Below, in pieces: positions 17,759-26,596 of a stretch of 64,000 bases of DNA. The notes below the pieces were generated by a model. The model worked only from the letters and a program-made list of their open reading frames with translations. It did not search any database and was not told where the DNA came from. How positions within the stretch are numbered: the stretch's first letter is position 1; every line of letters starts with the position of its first letter. Both the position numbers and the translations under genes were made by a program. The stretch lies in contig CAZPPS010000008.1 of the NCBI GenBank assembly GCA_964588495.1, forward strand, positions 1 through 64,000, read 5' to 3'. Origin of the DNA: CAVPKN01 sp964588495. Its GTDB lineage: Bacteria > Chlamydiota > Chlamydiia > Chlamydiales > JAAKFR01.

Positions 17759-18340
17759 ATGATCAAAGCGCTAGGAAATTTAATCTGTCTATTTTTAGTC
17801 ATGGGCTCAAACTTGTTTGGACAAGAACCTCTTGAAAAACTCAAAGAGGGCAATAAACGTTTCGTTGGTGGGGACTATCCTCGCAAGGAACTCATCGCAG
17901 CCCAAAACCCGTTCTGTGCCGTTCTTGCGTGCGCAGACTCTAGAGTGGCTCCAGAGCTCATTTTTGATCAGAATTTGGGTGATTTATTCGTCGTTCGTAT
18001 TGCCGGAAACGTCGCCACACGGGGAATCATCGAAAGCCTTGATTTTGCCAGCAAAATTCTCAAGATCGATTTGATCGTCGTTATGGGACACCAAAATTGC
18101 GGTGCTGTCGACGCTGTCATCAAACACACAGCAGATGTGGAGCTCGGCTCTTTGTATTCCTTTATCCAACCTTCTGTGAAAGGGGTATCCACTTTAAAAG
18201 AGGCAGTCGTTGCCAATGTGATGAATCAGATCGAGGTGATCAAACGGGATCCTATCCTACAACCACGCTTTAAAGATGGTTCTTTAAAAATTGTGGGCGC
18301 CTATTACAACTTTGAGACGGGCCTCGTCGACTTTTTCTAA
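17759..18340 (+). CDS. beta-class carbonic anhydrase, exported
   Basis: Hydrates CO2 to bicarbonate. The zinc ligands are in CADSR (Cys and Asp, about residues 47-49) and HQNCGA (His and Cys, about 104-107). I chose ATG 17759, with GGAG seven bases upstream, because the protein then starts with a signal peptide (MIKALGNLICLFLVMGSNLF, cleaved near GQ); the longer in-frame start at 17696 would bury it. At about 193 residues it is a normal-sized beta-CA. Periplasmic location is inferred. It could feed or balance the DabAB carbon system 11 kb away. Confidence 0.88.
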   Translation: MIKALGNLICLFLVMGSNLFGQEPLEKLKEGNKRFVGGDYPRKELIAAQNPFCAVLACADSRVAPELIFDQNLGDLFVVRIAGNVATRGIIESLDFASKILKIDLIVVMGHQNCGAVDAVIKHTADVELGSLYSFIQPSVKGVSTLKEAVVANVMNQIEVIKRDPILQPRFKDGSLKIVGAYYNFETGLVDFF

Positions 18341-18363
18341 AAAATATTCACAAGGAATGTGTT

Positions 18364-19659
18364 ATGTGGAAAAAACTACGCAATAGTTTAGGGCCATTAT
18401 TCCTCATTGTGTGCTGTCCCCCAGCTGTCATGGTCTTTTGGTATACAAATACGGCGCTTGAAGGCTCTTTTGCTGCATTCTGGCAAAAGGCGATGGAAAC
18501 CGGTTTTTTCAAGCTGATCTATGAAATCTGGAGCCCCTGGTTTTTTGGATCAAAAACTGCCTGGCTCATGATTGCCGTTTACGGCGCTTTTCAACTTTTT
18601 TTAATGCGCGTCTTACCTGGAAAGAGCTTTAAAGGCCCTTTGACCCCCAAAGGGAACATCCCTGTCTATAAAGCAAACGGCGTGAGCGCTTATTTAACGA
18701 CCCTTGTCCTTTTTTTGGCAGCAACTGAAGTGTTCCATTTTTTTCCTGCCACAATCCTCTACGACAATTTGGGGGGACTTGCCGGCGCTTTAAACTTTTT
18801 CAGTTTGATCTTTTGCCTTTTCCTCTATGTTAAGGGGCGATTTTTCCCCTCTTCAAGCGACAATAGCACGACGGGCAATTTCATTTTCGACTACTATTGG
18901 GGCACAGAGCTCTATCCAAGAGTGTTTGGATTTGATTTGAAAATGTTTACCAACTGCCGTTTTGGGATGATGAGTTGGGGCCTGCTCTTAATCTCATATG
19001 CCGCCAAACAAAAACAGCTCTATGGCTTGAGCGATTCGATGGTGGTTTCGATCCTTCTCCAATTTGTCTACCTGACCAAATTCTATTTTTGGGAAACAGG
19101 GTATTTAAGATCTTTAGACATCATGCACGATAGAGCTGGCTTTTACATTTGCTGGGGCTGTCTTGTCTGGGTACCCATGGTCTATACCTCGCCTGCGATG
19201 TATTTGGTCCACCATCCCAATCATCTCGGTTTTGCCCTTGCATCTCTCATACTTGTAGTCGGAACAGCCGCGATTTTAATCAACTACTGGGCAGACAAAC
19301 AGAGATTACTTTTCAGACTCTCCGAAGGACGCTGCAAGGTTTGGGGCAAAAAGCCTCGGATCACAGTTGCCGAGTATACCGCAAGCGATGGGAGTGCCAA
19401 ACAGGGACTCCTTTTAGCTTCTGGATGGTGGGGCATTGCCCGTCATTTCCATTATGTTCCAGAAGTAATTGGCGCTTTGTGCTGGTCCTTGCCTGCCCTT
19501 TGGCTGAATTTCCTCCCCTACTTCTATGTCTGCTTTCTGGCAGTCCTTCTGTTTGATAGAGCCCTTCGGGATGAGGAGCGGTGTTTTAAAAAGTATGGAA
19601 TGAGCTGGAAAGAGCATTGCAAAAAGGTGCGCTACAAAATTATTCCTTATGTCTATTGA
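18364..19659 (+). CDS. sterol reductase, ERG4/ERG24 family (7-dehydrocholesterol reductase-like)
   Basis: A 431-residue membrane protein with about 8-9 hydrophobic helices. It contains the sterol reductase signature LLASGWWGIARHFHYVPE (about 346-363), NFIFDYYWGTELYPR (about 174-188) and the C-terminal D.ALRDEERCFKKYG pattern common to DHCR7 and ERG24. These enzymes are NADPH-dependent sterol double-bond reductases and are otherwise mainly eukaryotic; a few intracellular bacteria carry them. Host sterol modification is the obvious hypothesis. The GH63-type gene starts inside its last codons, so the two are translationally coupled. Confidence 0.9.
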   Translation: MWKKLRNSLGPLFLIVCCPPAVMVFWYTNTALEGSFAAFWQKAMETGFFKLIYEIWSPWFFGSKTAWLMIAVYGAFQLFLMRVLPGKSFKGPLTPKGNIPVYKANGVSAYLTTLVLFLAATEVFHFFPATILYDNLGGLAGALNFFSLIFCLFLYVKGRFFPSSSDNSTTGNFIFDYYWGTELYPRVFGFDLKMFTNCRFGMMSWGLLLISYAAKQKQLYGLSDSMVVSILLQFVYLTKFYFWETGYLRSLDIMHDRAGFYICWGCLVWVPMVYTSPAMYLVHHPNHLGFALASLILVVGTAAILINYWADKQRLLFRLSEGRCKVWGKKPRITVAEYTASDGSAKQGLLLASGWWGIARHFHYVPEVIGALCWSLPALWLNFLPYFYVCFLAVLLFDRALRDEERCFKKYGMSWKEHCKKVRYKIIPYVY

Positions 19660-22309
19660 AGAACAAAAAAGACTCGACGAAGACAGTAGACGGGAAAAAA
19701 ACTGGAAACGGTGGGGGCCTTATCTATCAGAGCGCGAATGGGCCACTGTGCGCGAAGATTATTCTCCAAACGGTGAGAGCTGGACATACTTTAGCTTTGA
19801 TCAGTCCAAATCAAGAGCCTACCGTTGGGGCGAAGATGGTATTTTAGGCATCGCGGATCGGGAATGTAGACTCTGTTTTGCCCTCTCTTTTTGGAATGGG
19901 CAAGACCCTTGCCTTAAGGAACGCATTTTTGGACTCGTCCCCGGCCAGGGAAATCACGGAGAAGATGTCAAAGAGTACTATTTTTATATCGACTCCTCCC
20001 CCACTCACTCATACATGAAAGGGCTCTACAAATACCCTCAAAAAAGATTTCCTTATGAAGAGCTCATTCGGGAAAACCAGAAACGGGGCTTAAATGATCC
20101 CGAATTTGAGCTCCTCGATACGGGCATTTTTAATGACGACAACTATTTTGATGTCTATGTCGAATATGCCAAAAATGGCCCTGATGACATCCTGATCAAA
20201 GCCACTATTTTCAACAGAAGTTCAAATGCGGCAACCCTTCATTTCCTTCCCACACTCTGGTTTCGCAATACTTGGTCCTGGGGTTGTGAGCATGATGGAT
20301 GTTCTCTAAAACCGAACCTCTCCTTTGTCAAAAAAGGAGTTGTGCAAGGCTTTCACGAAACGCTTGGCAAATTCCACTTTTTTTTCGACACAAACGACCC
20401 TTCAACTCCCCTTTTCACCGAAAACGAGACAAATTCTGCCCGTCTTTTTAACTCTCCCAATCCAAGCCCTTATGTCAAAGACGCTTTTCACGAATATGTG
20501 GTCAATAACAACCCAACAAGTGTCAATCCTTCCTTAAAAGGAACAAAATTCGCTCCTCTCTATTTTCATCAGTTTCCTCCTCACACCTCAAAAACATACA
20601 CTTTTCGGTTAGTCTGCGGGGAAAAAGAGCCCTTGGAGGTCCCCCTCGAAGCTATTTTTGCCAAGCGTAAAGAAGAAACTGACGCTTTTTACGATTCCTT
20701 CATTTCAAAAAAACTCACCGCAGATGAAAAACTCATCCAAAGACAAGCCGTAGGCGGCCTTCTTTGGTCCAAGCAGTTTTACCATTTTGTCCTCGATGAT
20801 TGGCTCAAAGGAGACCCGCTGCAACCTAAACCACCTCCAGAAAGATATCTGGGGCGTAATATTGAGTGGACCCATCTTTATTGCAGAGATGTGATCTCCT
20901 GCCCTGACAAATGGGAATATCCCTGGTTTGCCTCGTGGGATTTGGCGTTTCATTTGATTCCCTATTCCAAAATCGATCCCGATTTTTCTAAGCAGCAAAT
21001 TACCCTTTTTTTGCGCGAATGGTACATGCATCCCAATGGGCAGCAGCCTGCCTATGAATATGAATTTTCAGATGTTAACCCCCCTGTGCATGCCTGGTCT
21101 GCGTGGCGTATTTATAAAATGACAGCTGCGCGCGGTTGCCGCGATTTGGCATTTTTGGAGAGTGCTTTTCAAAAATTGCTCCTGAATTTCACCTGGTGGG
21201 TCAATCGAAAAGACCATGAGGGGCACAATTTATTTTCTGGAGGCTTTTTAGGGCTCGATAATATCGGCGTTTTTGACAGATCGAAAATGATTCATCCTGG
21301 AACCTACCTCGAACAAGCCGACGGGACAGCGTGGATGGCTTTTTACTGCTTGACCATGCTAACCATTTCTTTAGAACTTGCCATCCACAATATTGCCTAC
21401 GAGGATATGGCCTCCAAGTTTTTTGAACATTTCATTTTCATTTCCGATGCGATCAATAAATTTGGCGGCAGCGGCCTCTGGGATGAAAATGATGGATTTT
21501 ACTACGACGTGATCAAACACAACGGGCATTCCACATTTATCAAAACGCGCTCTCTTGTAGGGCTTCTTCCTTTGATTGCGGTCGAGATTTTGGAAGACAG
21601 TCATTTGCAAAAACTCAAAGGTTTTTCCAAAAGGATGCAGTGGTTTATAAAAAACCGTGCCGATTTGCAAGATGCCATGACCTATTGCAACGTCTGCTCT
21701 CATGAGGGTCACCGCTTGCTGGCAATCCCCTCTAAAGAGCGGCTGGAAAGTATTTTGAAGTACCTTTTTGATGAAAATGAGTTTCTCTCCCCTTTTGGCA
21801 TCCGTTCCATGAGCAAAGTTTATGAAAAAGAGCCCTACACAATCAAAATCGGCTCGGAGGAGCACTGTGTAAGTTATGTTCCGGGAGTTGGCAATACCTA
21901 TATGTTTGGGGGCAATTCCAATTGGCGGGGGCCAATCTGGTTTCCGATCAACTTTTTGATCATCGAAGCTTTGGAGCGCTACGATTTGTATTACGGGGAA
22001 AGCTTTCAGGTGGAATATCCCACAGGCTCTGGCAAAATGCGGACACTAAAAGAGGCTGCCAATGATATTGCGGACCGTTTGATCAAGATTTTTGCAAAAG
22101 ATGCTGAAGGTAAGCGTCCCTGCTTCGGCAATCAGACAATTTTTGCGGAGAATAAACACTGGCAGGATCTGATTCTGTATAATGAATACTTCCACGCAGA
22201 AACAGGAGAGGGACTTGGGGCTTCTCACCAAACAGGATGGACGGCACTGATCGCAAGGCTGCTTCAAGAGCATGGTAATCGGCTTGAAGATAATGACCAA
22301 AAGCCGTAA
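19649..22309 (+). CDS. GH63/MGH1-type glycoside hydrolase
   Basis: An 886-residue soluble protein without a signal peptide. The layout fits the MGH1-like/GH63 family: an N-terminal beta-rich domain (about 1-330) and an (alpha/alpha)6 barrel with W...WDLAFH (about 428-437), WRIYKM and GNSNWRGPIWFPINFL (about 755-770), typical of the family's C-terminal catalytic region. The family cleaves alpha-glucosides, for example trimming glucosylglycerate or N-glycan glucose. It overlaps the sterol reductase stop by 11 bases, which suggests joint action, for instance on sterol glucosides or host glycans (speculative). Confidence 0.85.
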   Translation: MSIEEQKRLDEDSRREKNWKRWGPYLSEREWATVREDYSPNGESWTYFSFDQSKSRAYRWGEDGILGIADRECRLCFALSFWNGQDPCLKERIFGLVPGQGNHGEDVKEYYFYIDSSPTHSYMKGLYKYPQKRFPYEELIRENQKRGLNDPEFELLDTGIFNDDNYFDVYVEYAKNGPDDILIKATIFNRSSNAATLHFLPTLWFRNTWSWGCEHDGCSLKPNLSFVKKGVVQGFHETLGKFHFFFDTNDPSTPLFTENETNSARLFNSPNPSPYVKDAFHEYVVNNNPTSVNPSLKGTKFAPLYFHQFPPHTSKTYTFRLVCGEKEPLEVPLEAIFAKRKEETDAFYDSFISKKLTADEKLIQRQAVGGLLWSKQFYHFVLDDWLKGDPLQPKPPPERYLGRNIEWTHLYCRDVISCPDKWEYPWFASWDLAFHLIPYSKIDPDFSKQQITLFLREWYMHPNGQQPAYEYEFSDVNPPVHAWSAWRIYKMTAARGCRDLAFLESAFQKLLLNFTWWVNRKDHEGHNLFSGGFLGLDNIGVFDRSKMIHPGTYLEQADGTAWMAFYCLTMLTISLELAIHNIAYEDMASKFFEHFIFISDAINKFGGSGLWDENDGFYYDVIKHNGHSTFIKTRSLVGLLPLIAVEILEDSHLQKLKGFSKRMQWFIKNRADLQDAMTYCNVCSHEGHRLLAIPSKERLESILKYLFDENEFLSPFGIRSMSKVYEKEPYTIKIGSEEHCVSYVPGVGNTYMFGGNSNWRGPIWFPINFLIIEALERYDLYYGESFQVEYPTGSGKMRTLKEAANDIADRLIKIFAKDAEGKRPCFGNQTIFAENKHWQDLILYNEYFHAETGEGLGASHQTGWTALIARLLQEHGNRLEDNDQKP

Positions 22310-22320
22310 ATTTTTTTTCT

Positions 22321-23073
22321 ATGAAATATTTACTGCTTCTTCTTTTGCTTTCTCAAAGCTTGCTGTTTGGGATTCCAACAGCTGGCGATTATTTGACCAT
22401 TTCGCGTGATCCTATTACTCTTCAACCTTTAAGTGGCAACTCGACTCCACAGCTCGCTCTTTCTCCTAATGGCATGGCTTTTGTTGTGTGGGACAATTCG
22501 ATTAATAACAACAGAAGTATCCAGGGAGCGTTTTTCAATCCCAACTTAACAACAGGAACGCCCACTGGCTGGATTCAGTTTGGAACCATTGCGATTAACG
22601 CCCAAGCTCCTGTCGTTGGGATCGATGCTAGCGGAAACGCATTCATTGCGTGGGTCAATGTTGCTACCGGTTTCACGAACGTCTCTACTAGCCAACAAAT
22701 TTTCGTAACCAGATATGATGCAGCTAGCAACACTTTCTCATCTGCAGTGGCTTTATCACAAGCCGGCAAACAAAGTTTTGCTCCAAGCCTTGCTGTCAGT
22801 CTGGATGGAGATGCTCTGGTTGTCTGGAACCAAAATATCCCCAAACAAGTCTTAGCTTCCAGCTTCACACGTGTGCTTGTGGGCCCAACGTCGCCCGGTT
22901 TTTGGACAGGGCCCGTCACTTTTCAACCTCAAATTCCAAGTTCCTTACAAGTGCTCCCTCCAATCTTTGCACTCGATGGTGGCCCTCTTTATCATTTGCC
23001 CGCTACACGGGGAATTGCGATTCTGCAAACAGCCAATGGCTTAATTCAAGCTGCCCGCATTTTTGTCCCCTGA
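22321..23073 (+). CDS. secreted repeat protein, paralogue of the 7263-8810 product
   Basis: A 250-residue protein with a signal peptide (KYLLLLLLLSQSLLFG) and repeats built on [SD]x[ND]G.A.VVW (PNGMAFVVW, ASGNAFIAW, LDGDALVVW) about 55-60 residues apart. The same repeat occurs in the protein at 7263-8810, so the two are likely relatives, this one shorter and without the FnIII-like end. It begins 11 bases after the GH63-type gene and may be the last gene of that operon. Function unknown. Confidence 0.65.
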   Translation: MKYLLLLLLLSQSLLFGIPTAGDYLTISRDPITLQPLSGNSTPQLALSPNGMAFVVWDNSINNNRSIQGAFFNPNLTTGTPTGWIQFGTIAINAQAPVVGIDASGNAFIAWVNVATGFTNVSTSQQIFVTRYDAASNTFSSAVALSQAGKQSFAPSLAVSLDGDALVVWNQNIPKQVLASSFTRVLVGPTSPGFWTGPVTFQPQIPSSLQVLPPIFALDGGPLYHLPATRGIAILQTANGLIQAARIFVP

Positions 23074-23234
23074 TTTAACCTGTAATACAATTAATAATGC
23101 CATTGTAGGTTAGGTTTTTATCATTTGTTCCAGAAACAGTTCGCCTCGTAACTTACAACTTTTATTGCAAAAAAAGGTGAAAATAAATTAAACAGGATAG
23201 AGATTTTCGAAGAATTACATTAATAGGAGAATTT

Positions 23235-23711
23235 ATGAGCGTTATCGAAGAAGAAAAAAAGTATCATGCTGAAGAGTTGATTCAAAAAGCTCTCAAAAAA
23301 ATCGGCGGCTCTAAAGAGAAGGATATTTGCAAATATCTTCCTGCTGACACGGAAGGATATATGCACCATTTTACGTTAAGAAAAATAAAAAAAACCAATC
23401 CAAAAGAGCTCTACGCGCTGATTCAAGAGTTTATTCTGGAACCTCCGGCCCCACGTGCAATTGATCCAAAACCACGTGCTAGAAGAAATAAATCTCTTTC
23501 ATTAAATCAATCTGATCTAAAACTCATATTGAAACTGGCACAAAAAACAGGCGATAAACACCTGCTCTCCAAGCTGGGTGCCAAGTTATCTTTGCCCCGC
23601 ATCAAAAGAGAATTAATTCGATCTATTAAAGAAGACCGTGTTGAAGAAGAACTTTGGTATTCTTTCATTCAAGCAATCGAATCTACGTCTCCTGAAAAAA
23701 CTGAAATCTAA
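23235..23711 (+). CDS. conserved-looking hypothetical protein, 158 aa
   Basis: A basic, mostly helical protein with an N-terminal helical region (1-75), a Pro/Arg-rich linker (about 78-92, PPAPRAIDPKPRARR) and a C-terminal helical domain. No membrane segment or signal peptide. AGGAG lies 7 bases before the ATG and a strong terminator follows, which supports a monocistronic gene. The charge pattern would suit a nucleic-acid-binding or scaffold role, but no family was recognised. Confidence 0.65.
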   Translation: MSVIEEEKKYHAEELIQKALKKIGGSKEKDICKYLPADTEGYMHHFTLRKIKKTNPKELYALIQEFILEPPAPRAIDPKPRARRNKSLSLNQSDLKLILKLAQKTGDKHLLSKLGAKLSLPRIKRELIRSIKEDRVEEELWYSFIQAIESTSPEKTEI

Positions 23712-23723
23712 TCCCACTTCTTA

Positions 23724-23752
23724 AGTCCGGGATTAATACCCGGACTTTTTTT
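23724..23752 (+). terminator. Rho-independent terminator
   Basis: Stem AGTCCGGG (23724-23731) and CCCGGACT (23739-23746) with an ATTAATA loop and seven T. It ends the 23235-23711 transcript and overlaps the stop codon of the convergent deacetylase gene. Confidence 0.88.
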
Positions 23753-24701
23753 CAAAAGCTTTATGTTCCTTAAGTGCCGCATCGATGGCTTCCACGTTTA
23801 AAGAAGGAATGCATTTATAGCGCCTGGGCTTTTTGTGGGCAAATGTGCTCAAACAGGCAATCGGCGTCTCAAAGGCGCACTCCGCTTTAACGATCTCCCA
23901 ATCCTTTTTCTTGATTAGGGCGACGATCTCTTCTAAAAAAAGAGCATTCAAATCGTTTTGATGCAGCAGCAAGACATGGACAAAATCTTCTTTCAAAGTG
24001 GAACTCCACTTATCCTGATACTCATCCATCCATTTATCTAAAAGGGCAAGATAGGCCTTTTTCAAATTGCCGTAGTCTATCTTTTGATCCTCTTTGACAG
24101 CTTTCTTAAGGGCAGCATCCACATGCCAGTCAAAGGTGTTGATCGTGACATAGCCATGTTCATACCCCAGTTTTTGAAGAGTAGAAAATGCCTCAGCGCG
24201 CTTGTTTAAGCACCCTCCCAAATGGCAGCGATCCCCATAGTCGAGGAAGGGAAAACGGAACCATTTCCTAAAGTTGGGCTCATGGATAAGCAAATTTTCC
24301 GTTTTCAAAATTTCATTTTCGAAAGCTTGAATAGAAATCGCACTCAAATGGGGATGGGAAAAGGTGTGATTGGCAAGCACATGCTCCTTGGCAATGAGGG
24401 CGAGACACTCTTTTCCTTCCGCAGAATCCAACTGCTCTCCAATACAAAAGAAAAGAGCCTGAATCTCCAACCTGGCAAGAGTCTCAGCATATTTTTGTGC
24501 CCGCTCCTTTTTTTCAAAGAGGATACTCGTGGCCATGGGAAAGTCGTCAAAGCTGAGGGCTATTCGGACTTTTGACTCTTGGGCCGTTCCAAAACCACAG
24601 AGAACAAGACATAAGGATAAAAATAAATTTTTAATACAAACCTTCCCGTTCCTAGCCTGTGCCCTTTTCCCCAAATCGGGCACAGGCACGGGCATGGGCA
24701 C
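23733..24701 (-). CDS. polysaccharide deacetylase (NodB-fold), exported
   Basis: The open frame gives 322 residues. The NodB homology domain shows SFDDFP (about 49-54, catalytic Asp and metal Asp), NHTFSHPHLS (about 111-120, metal His residues) and RFPFLDYG (about 146-153). A signal peptide (KNLFLSLCLVLCGFGTAQ) sits at about residues 24-41. The first 12 residues of the open frame (MPMPVPVPDLGK) are simply the translation of a GTGCCY repeat element, and there is no ATG between it and the signal peptide, so the real start is uncertain: GTG or ATG codons within the repeat, or TTG near 24675. Substrate, probably an N-acetylated glycan, is unknown. Confidence 0.8.
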   Translation of the reverse strand: MPMPVPVPDLGKRAQARNGKVCIKNLFLSLCLVLCGFGTAQESKVRIALSFDDFPMATSILFEKKERAQKYAETLARLEIQALFFCIGEQLDSAEGKECLALIAKEHVLANHTFSHPHLSAISIQAFENEILKTENLLIHEPNFRKWFRFPFLDYGDRCHLGGCLNKRAEAFSTLQKLGYEHGYVTINTFDWHVDAALKKAVKEDQKIDYGNLKKAYLALLDKWMDEYQDKWSSTLKEDFVHVLLLHQNDLNALFLEEIVALIKKKDWEIVKAECAFETPIACLSTFAHKKPRRYKCIPSLNVEAIDAALKEHKAFEKKSGY

Positions 24702-24702
24702 G
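24643..24702. repeat. GTGCCY-family element overlapping the 5' end of a gene
   Basis: The right arm (24678-24702) is CGGGCACAGGCACGGGCATG and onward; the left part (24643-24675) holds GCCTGTGCCC and is a poorer partner. The element overlaps the start region of the deacetylase frame on the minus strand and may supply its start codon. Confidence 0.7.
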
Positions 24703-24879
24703 AAATATTTTTATTAAGTCTGTATACGCTTGAAAGTTAATTTGGAAAAGGATATATTTGGCTTTATGGAATTTAAACCTTCATTTGTTTCCGTCGTCTC
24801 TGTCGTCGTGCGCGTCGCGCACATATAATCCCCCTCGCCCTCTCACTTTTAATAAAAAATCAGACAAAAGCCGGAAAAA

Positions 24880-26028
24880 ATGAAAAACATCTTCAAATCA
24901 CAATCTTTATCTATTGGCCTAGCCATGTTCTCCATGTTCTTTGGAGCAGGCAATATTATCTTTCCCTTGGCAGTTGGACAGCTGGCTCAAAACAAAAATA
25001 TCTTTGCCATTCTAGGCCTGATTCTCACCGCCGCAATTATGCCCATTATGGGTGTCATCGCCATGATCCTTTTTAATGGCAACTATCGCAATTTTTTTGG
25101 AAGAGTTGGCAAAATGCCTGGTTTTTTGCTCAGCTTTGTCACAATTGCTCTTTTGGGGCCTTTAGGCTCCACTCCCCGCTGCATCGCCCTTTCCTATACA
25201 ACACTGAAAAGTACTTTTTTAAGTCTATCGCCCACAGTTTTTAGTGCAATTGCCTGTCTTGTGATTTTCTTGTTCTCAGTTCGTAAAAATCACATCCTCA
25301 ATCTTTTGGGATGGGTTTTAACGCCGGTTTTACTCTTATCACTCTTAAGCATCATATTTATTGGCCTTTTCAGCACACATGAGATCCAAACCATCGATCA
25401 GACCAATTTCAGCGTCTTTTTGCACGGTCTGAAAGAGGGCTACAATACTATGGATCTCTTAGCTGCCTTCTTCTTTTCCTCTACAATCTTGAGTATCCTC
25501 AAACTGCGCCAAAAAACACCTGAACAAGGGATGAAAACAGCCCTTCGGGCAAGCCTTGTTGGCTCTGTTCTCCTGGCTGCTGTTTACATTGGTTTTAGCT
25601 ATCTGGCTGCCTTCCATGGGGCTGACCTTGACATTGCAAAAGATGAGCTATTAGCGGCCATCACCTTGAAAATAGCGGGCAAGCATGCAGGAATTCTTGT
25701 TTGTATCACAATTGCGACAGCCTGCCTGACAACTGCGATCGCCCTCATCTCGGCTTTTTCAGATTTTATTCAGCGTGAGGTATTTAAAGAAAAAATAAGC
25801 TACCCGATGGCTTTGGGTGTTTCGATTATCCTCACTTTTTTTGTCTCAACCTTCGAGTTTACCGGGATTTCAGCCTTTTTAGGACCGATTTTGCAAATTT
25901 GCTATCCGGGGTTGATCGTCCTTACTCTATTAAACATCGCTTTTTGCCTTAAAAACTTTAAGCCGATAAAAGTGCCTGTATTTTTGGCCTTTGCGTTTTC
26001 AACTCTTTTTTATTTTGTGCAGCGATAG
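24880..26028 (+). CDS. brnQ: branched-chain amino acid transporter BrnQ
   Basis: LIVCS-family sodium-coupled carrier for Leu, Ile and Val. The 382-residue protein has about 11-12 hydrophobic helices and the family N-terminus FSMFFGAGNIIFPL (about 17-30), plus GPLGSTPRCI (about 91-100) and the mid-protein EGYNTMDLLAAFFF (about 185-198). Length is somewhat shorter than the 430 of enteric BrnQ. It is expected in amino-acid-scavenging chlamydiae (CT554 is the equivalent). Preceded by a GTGCCY element and an AT-rich 150-base gap. Confidence 0.93.
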   Translation: MKNIFKSQSLSIGLAMFSMFFGAGNIIFPLAVGQLAQNKNIFAILGLILTAAIMPIMGVIAMILFNGNYRNFFGRVGKMPGFLLSFVTIALLGPLGSTPRCIALSYTTLKSTFLSLSPTVFSAIACLVIFLFSVRKNHILNLLGWVLTPVLLLSLLSIIFIGLFSTHEIQTIDQTNFSVFLHGLKEGYNTMDLLAAFFFSSTILSILKLRQKTPEQGMKTALRASLVGSVLLAAVYIGFSYLAAFHGADLDIAKDELLAAITLKIAGKHAGILVCITIATACLTTAIALISAFSDFIQREVFKEKISYPMALGVSIILTFFVSTFEFTGISAFLGPILQICYPGLIVLTLLNIAFCLKNFKPIKVPVFLAFAFSTLFYFVQR

Positions 26029-26170
26029 CGATATCATTTTGAAAATAAATATTTTATAGATCCTGAGACTTAAGGTATTTATTTTAAAAGCCATTTAACC
26101 ATAATTTTATTAGTTTTGTTTTTATTATAAATAATTACTACAATTCAATAAAACCGCATTTGGGGGAACA

Positions 26171-26521
26171 ATGGTTGCTGGATCAAATAATTGCCCGTTC
26201 TGTAATGAAGAGGTCTTTTGCATCGGCAGTTGCGAGTGTGTATGCACCGGACATTTGTCCCATTGGCCTATTTATGAACAGTATAAATGCCCCCATTGCG
26301 GCATATTCAACATGTGCATTGACCGTAGATCGGAGTCGATGCAAAGCCGCGTGCGCAATTTACAGATGATTGCTGCTGAGGAAAACATCCAGGCCAACCA
26401 GAACGAAAAATTGGCTTTTTGGCTAGATAGACCGGCAGAAGAGGCCGTTTGCAACCCTGAAATCAAAATAGCCATTCAAAAAGGTCAATGGGTCGTTAAG
26501 CAGATAAAAGATTTTGAGTAA
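26171..26521 (+). CDS. small Cys-rich (zinc-ribbon-like) protein, 116 aa
   Basis: The N-terminal half has paired cysteines: CPFC (8-11), C..C near 17-24 (CIGSCECVC) and CPHC (40-43), which would bind one or two zinc ions. The C-terminal half is helical and charged. A GGGGGA lies just before the ATG. No family recognised; a zinc-dependent adaptor or nucleic-acid binder is a guess from the cysteines alone. Confidence 0.6.
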   Translation: MVAGSNNCPFCNEEVFCIGSCECVCTGHLSHWPIYEQYKCPHCGIFNMCIDRRSESMQSRVRNLQMIAAEENIQANQNEKLAFWLDRPAEEAVCNPEIKIAIQKGQWVVKQIKDFE

Positions 26522-26526
26522 ATCAA

Positions 26527-26552
26527 GGGAGCAAGGGCGGGCACAGGCACGG
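26527..26552. repeat. GTGCCY-family repeat, single arm
   Basis: GGGCGGGCACAGGCACGG within 26527-26552, between the zinc-ribbon gene and the Kdo hydroxylase gene, 45 bases before the latter's start. No partner arm seen. Confidence 0.6.
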
Positions 26553-26596
26553 AAATTTAGTGACACAAGACGTCTAGTTTCTGTATAGTCTACCCC

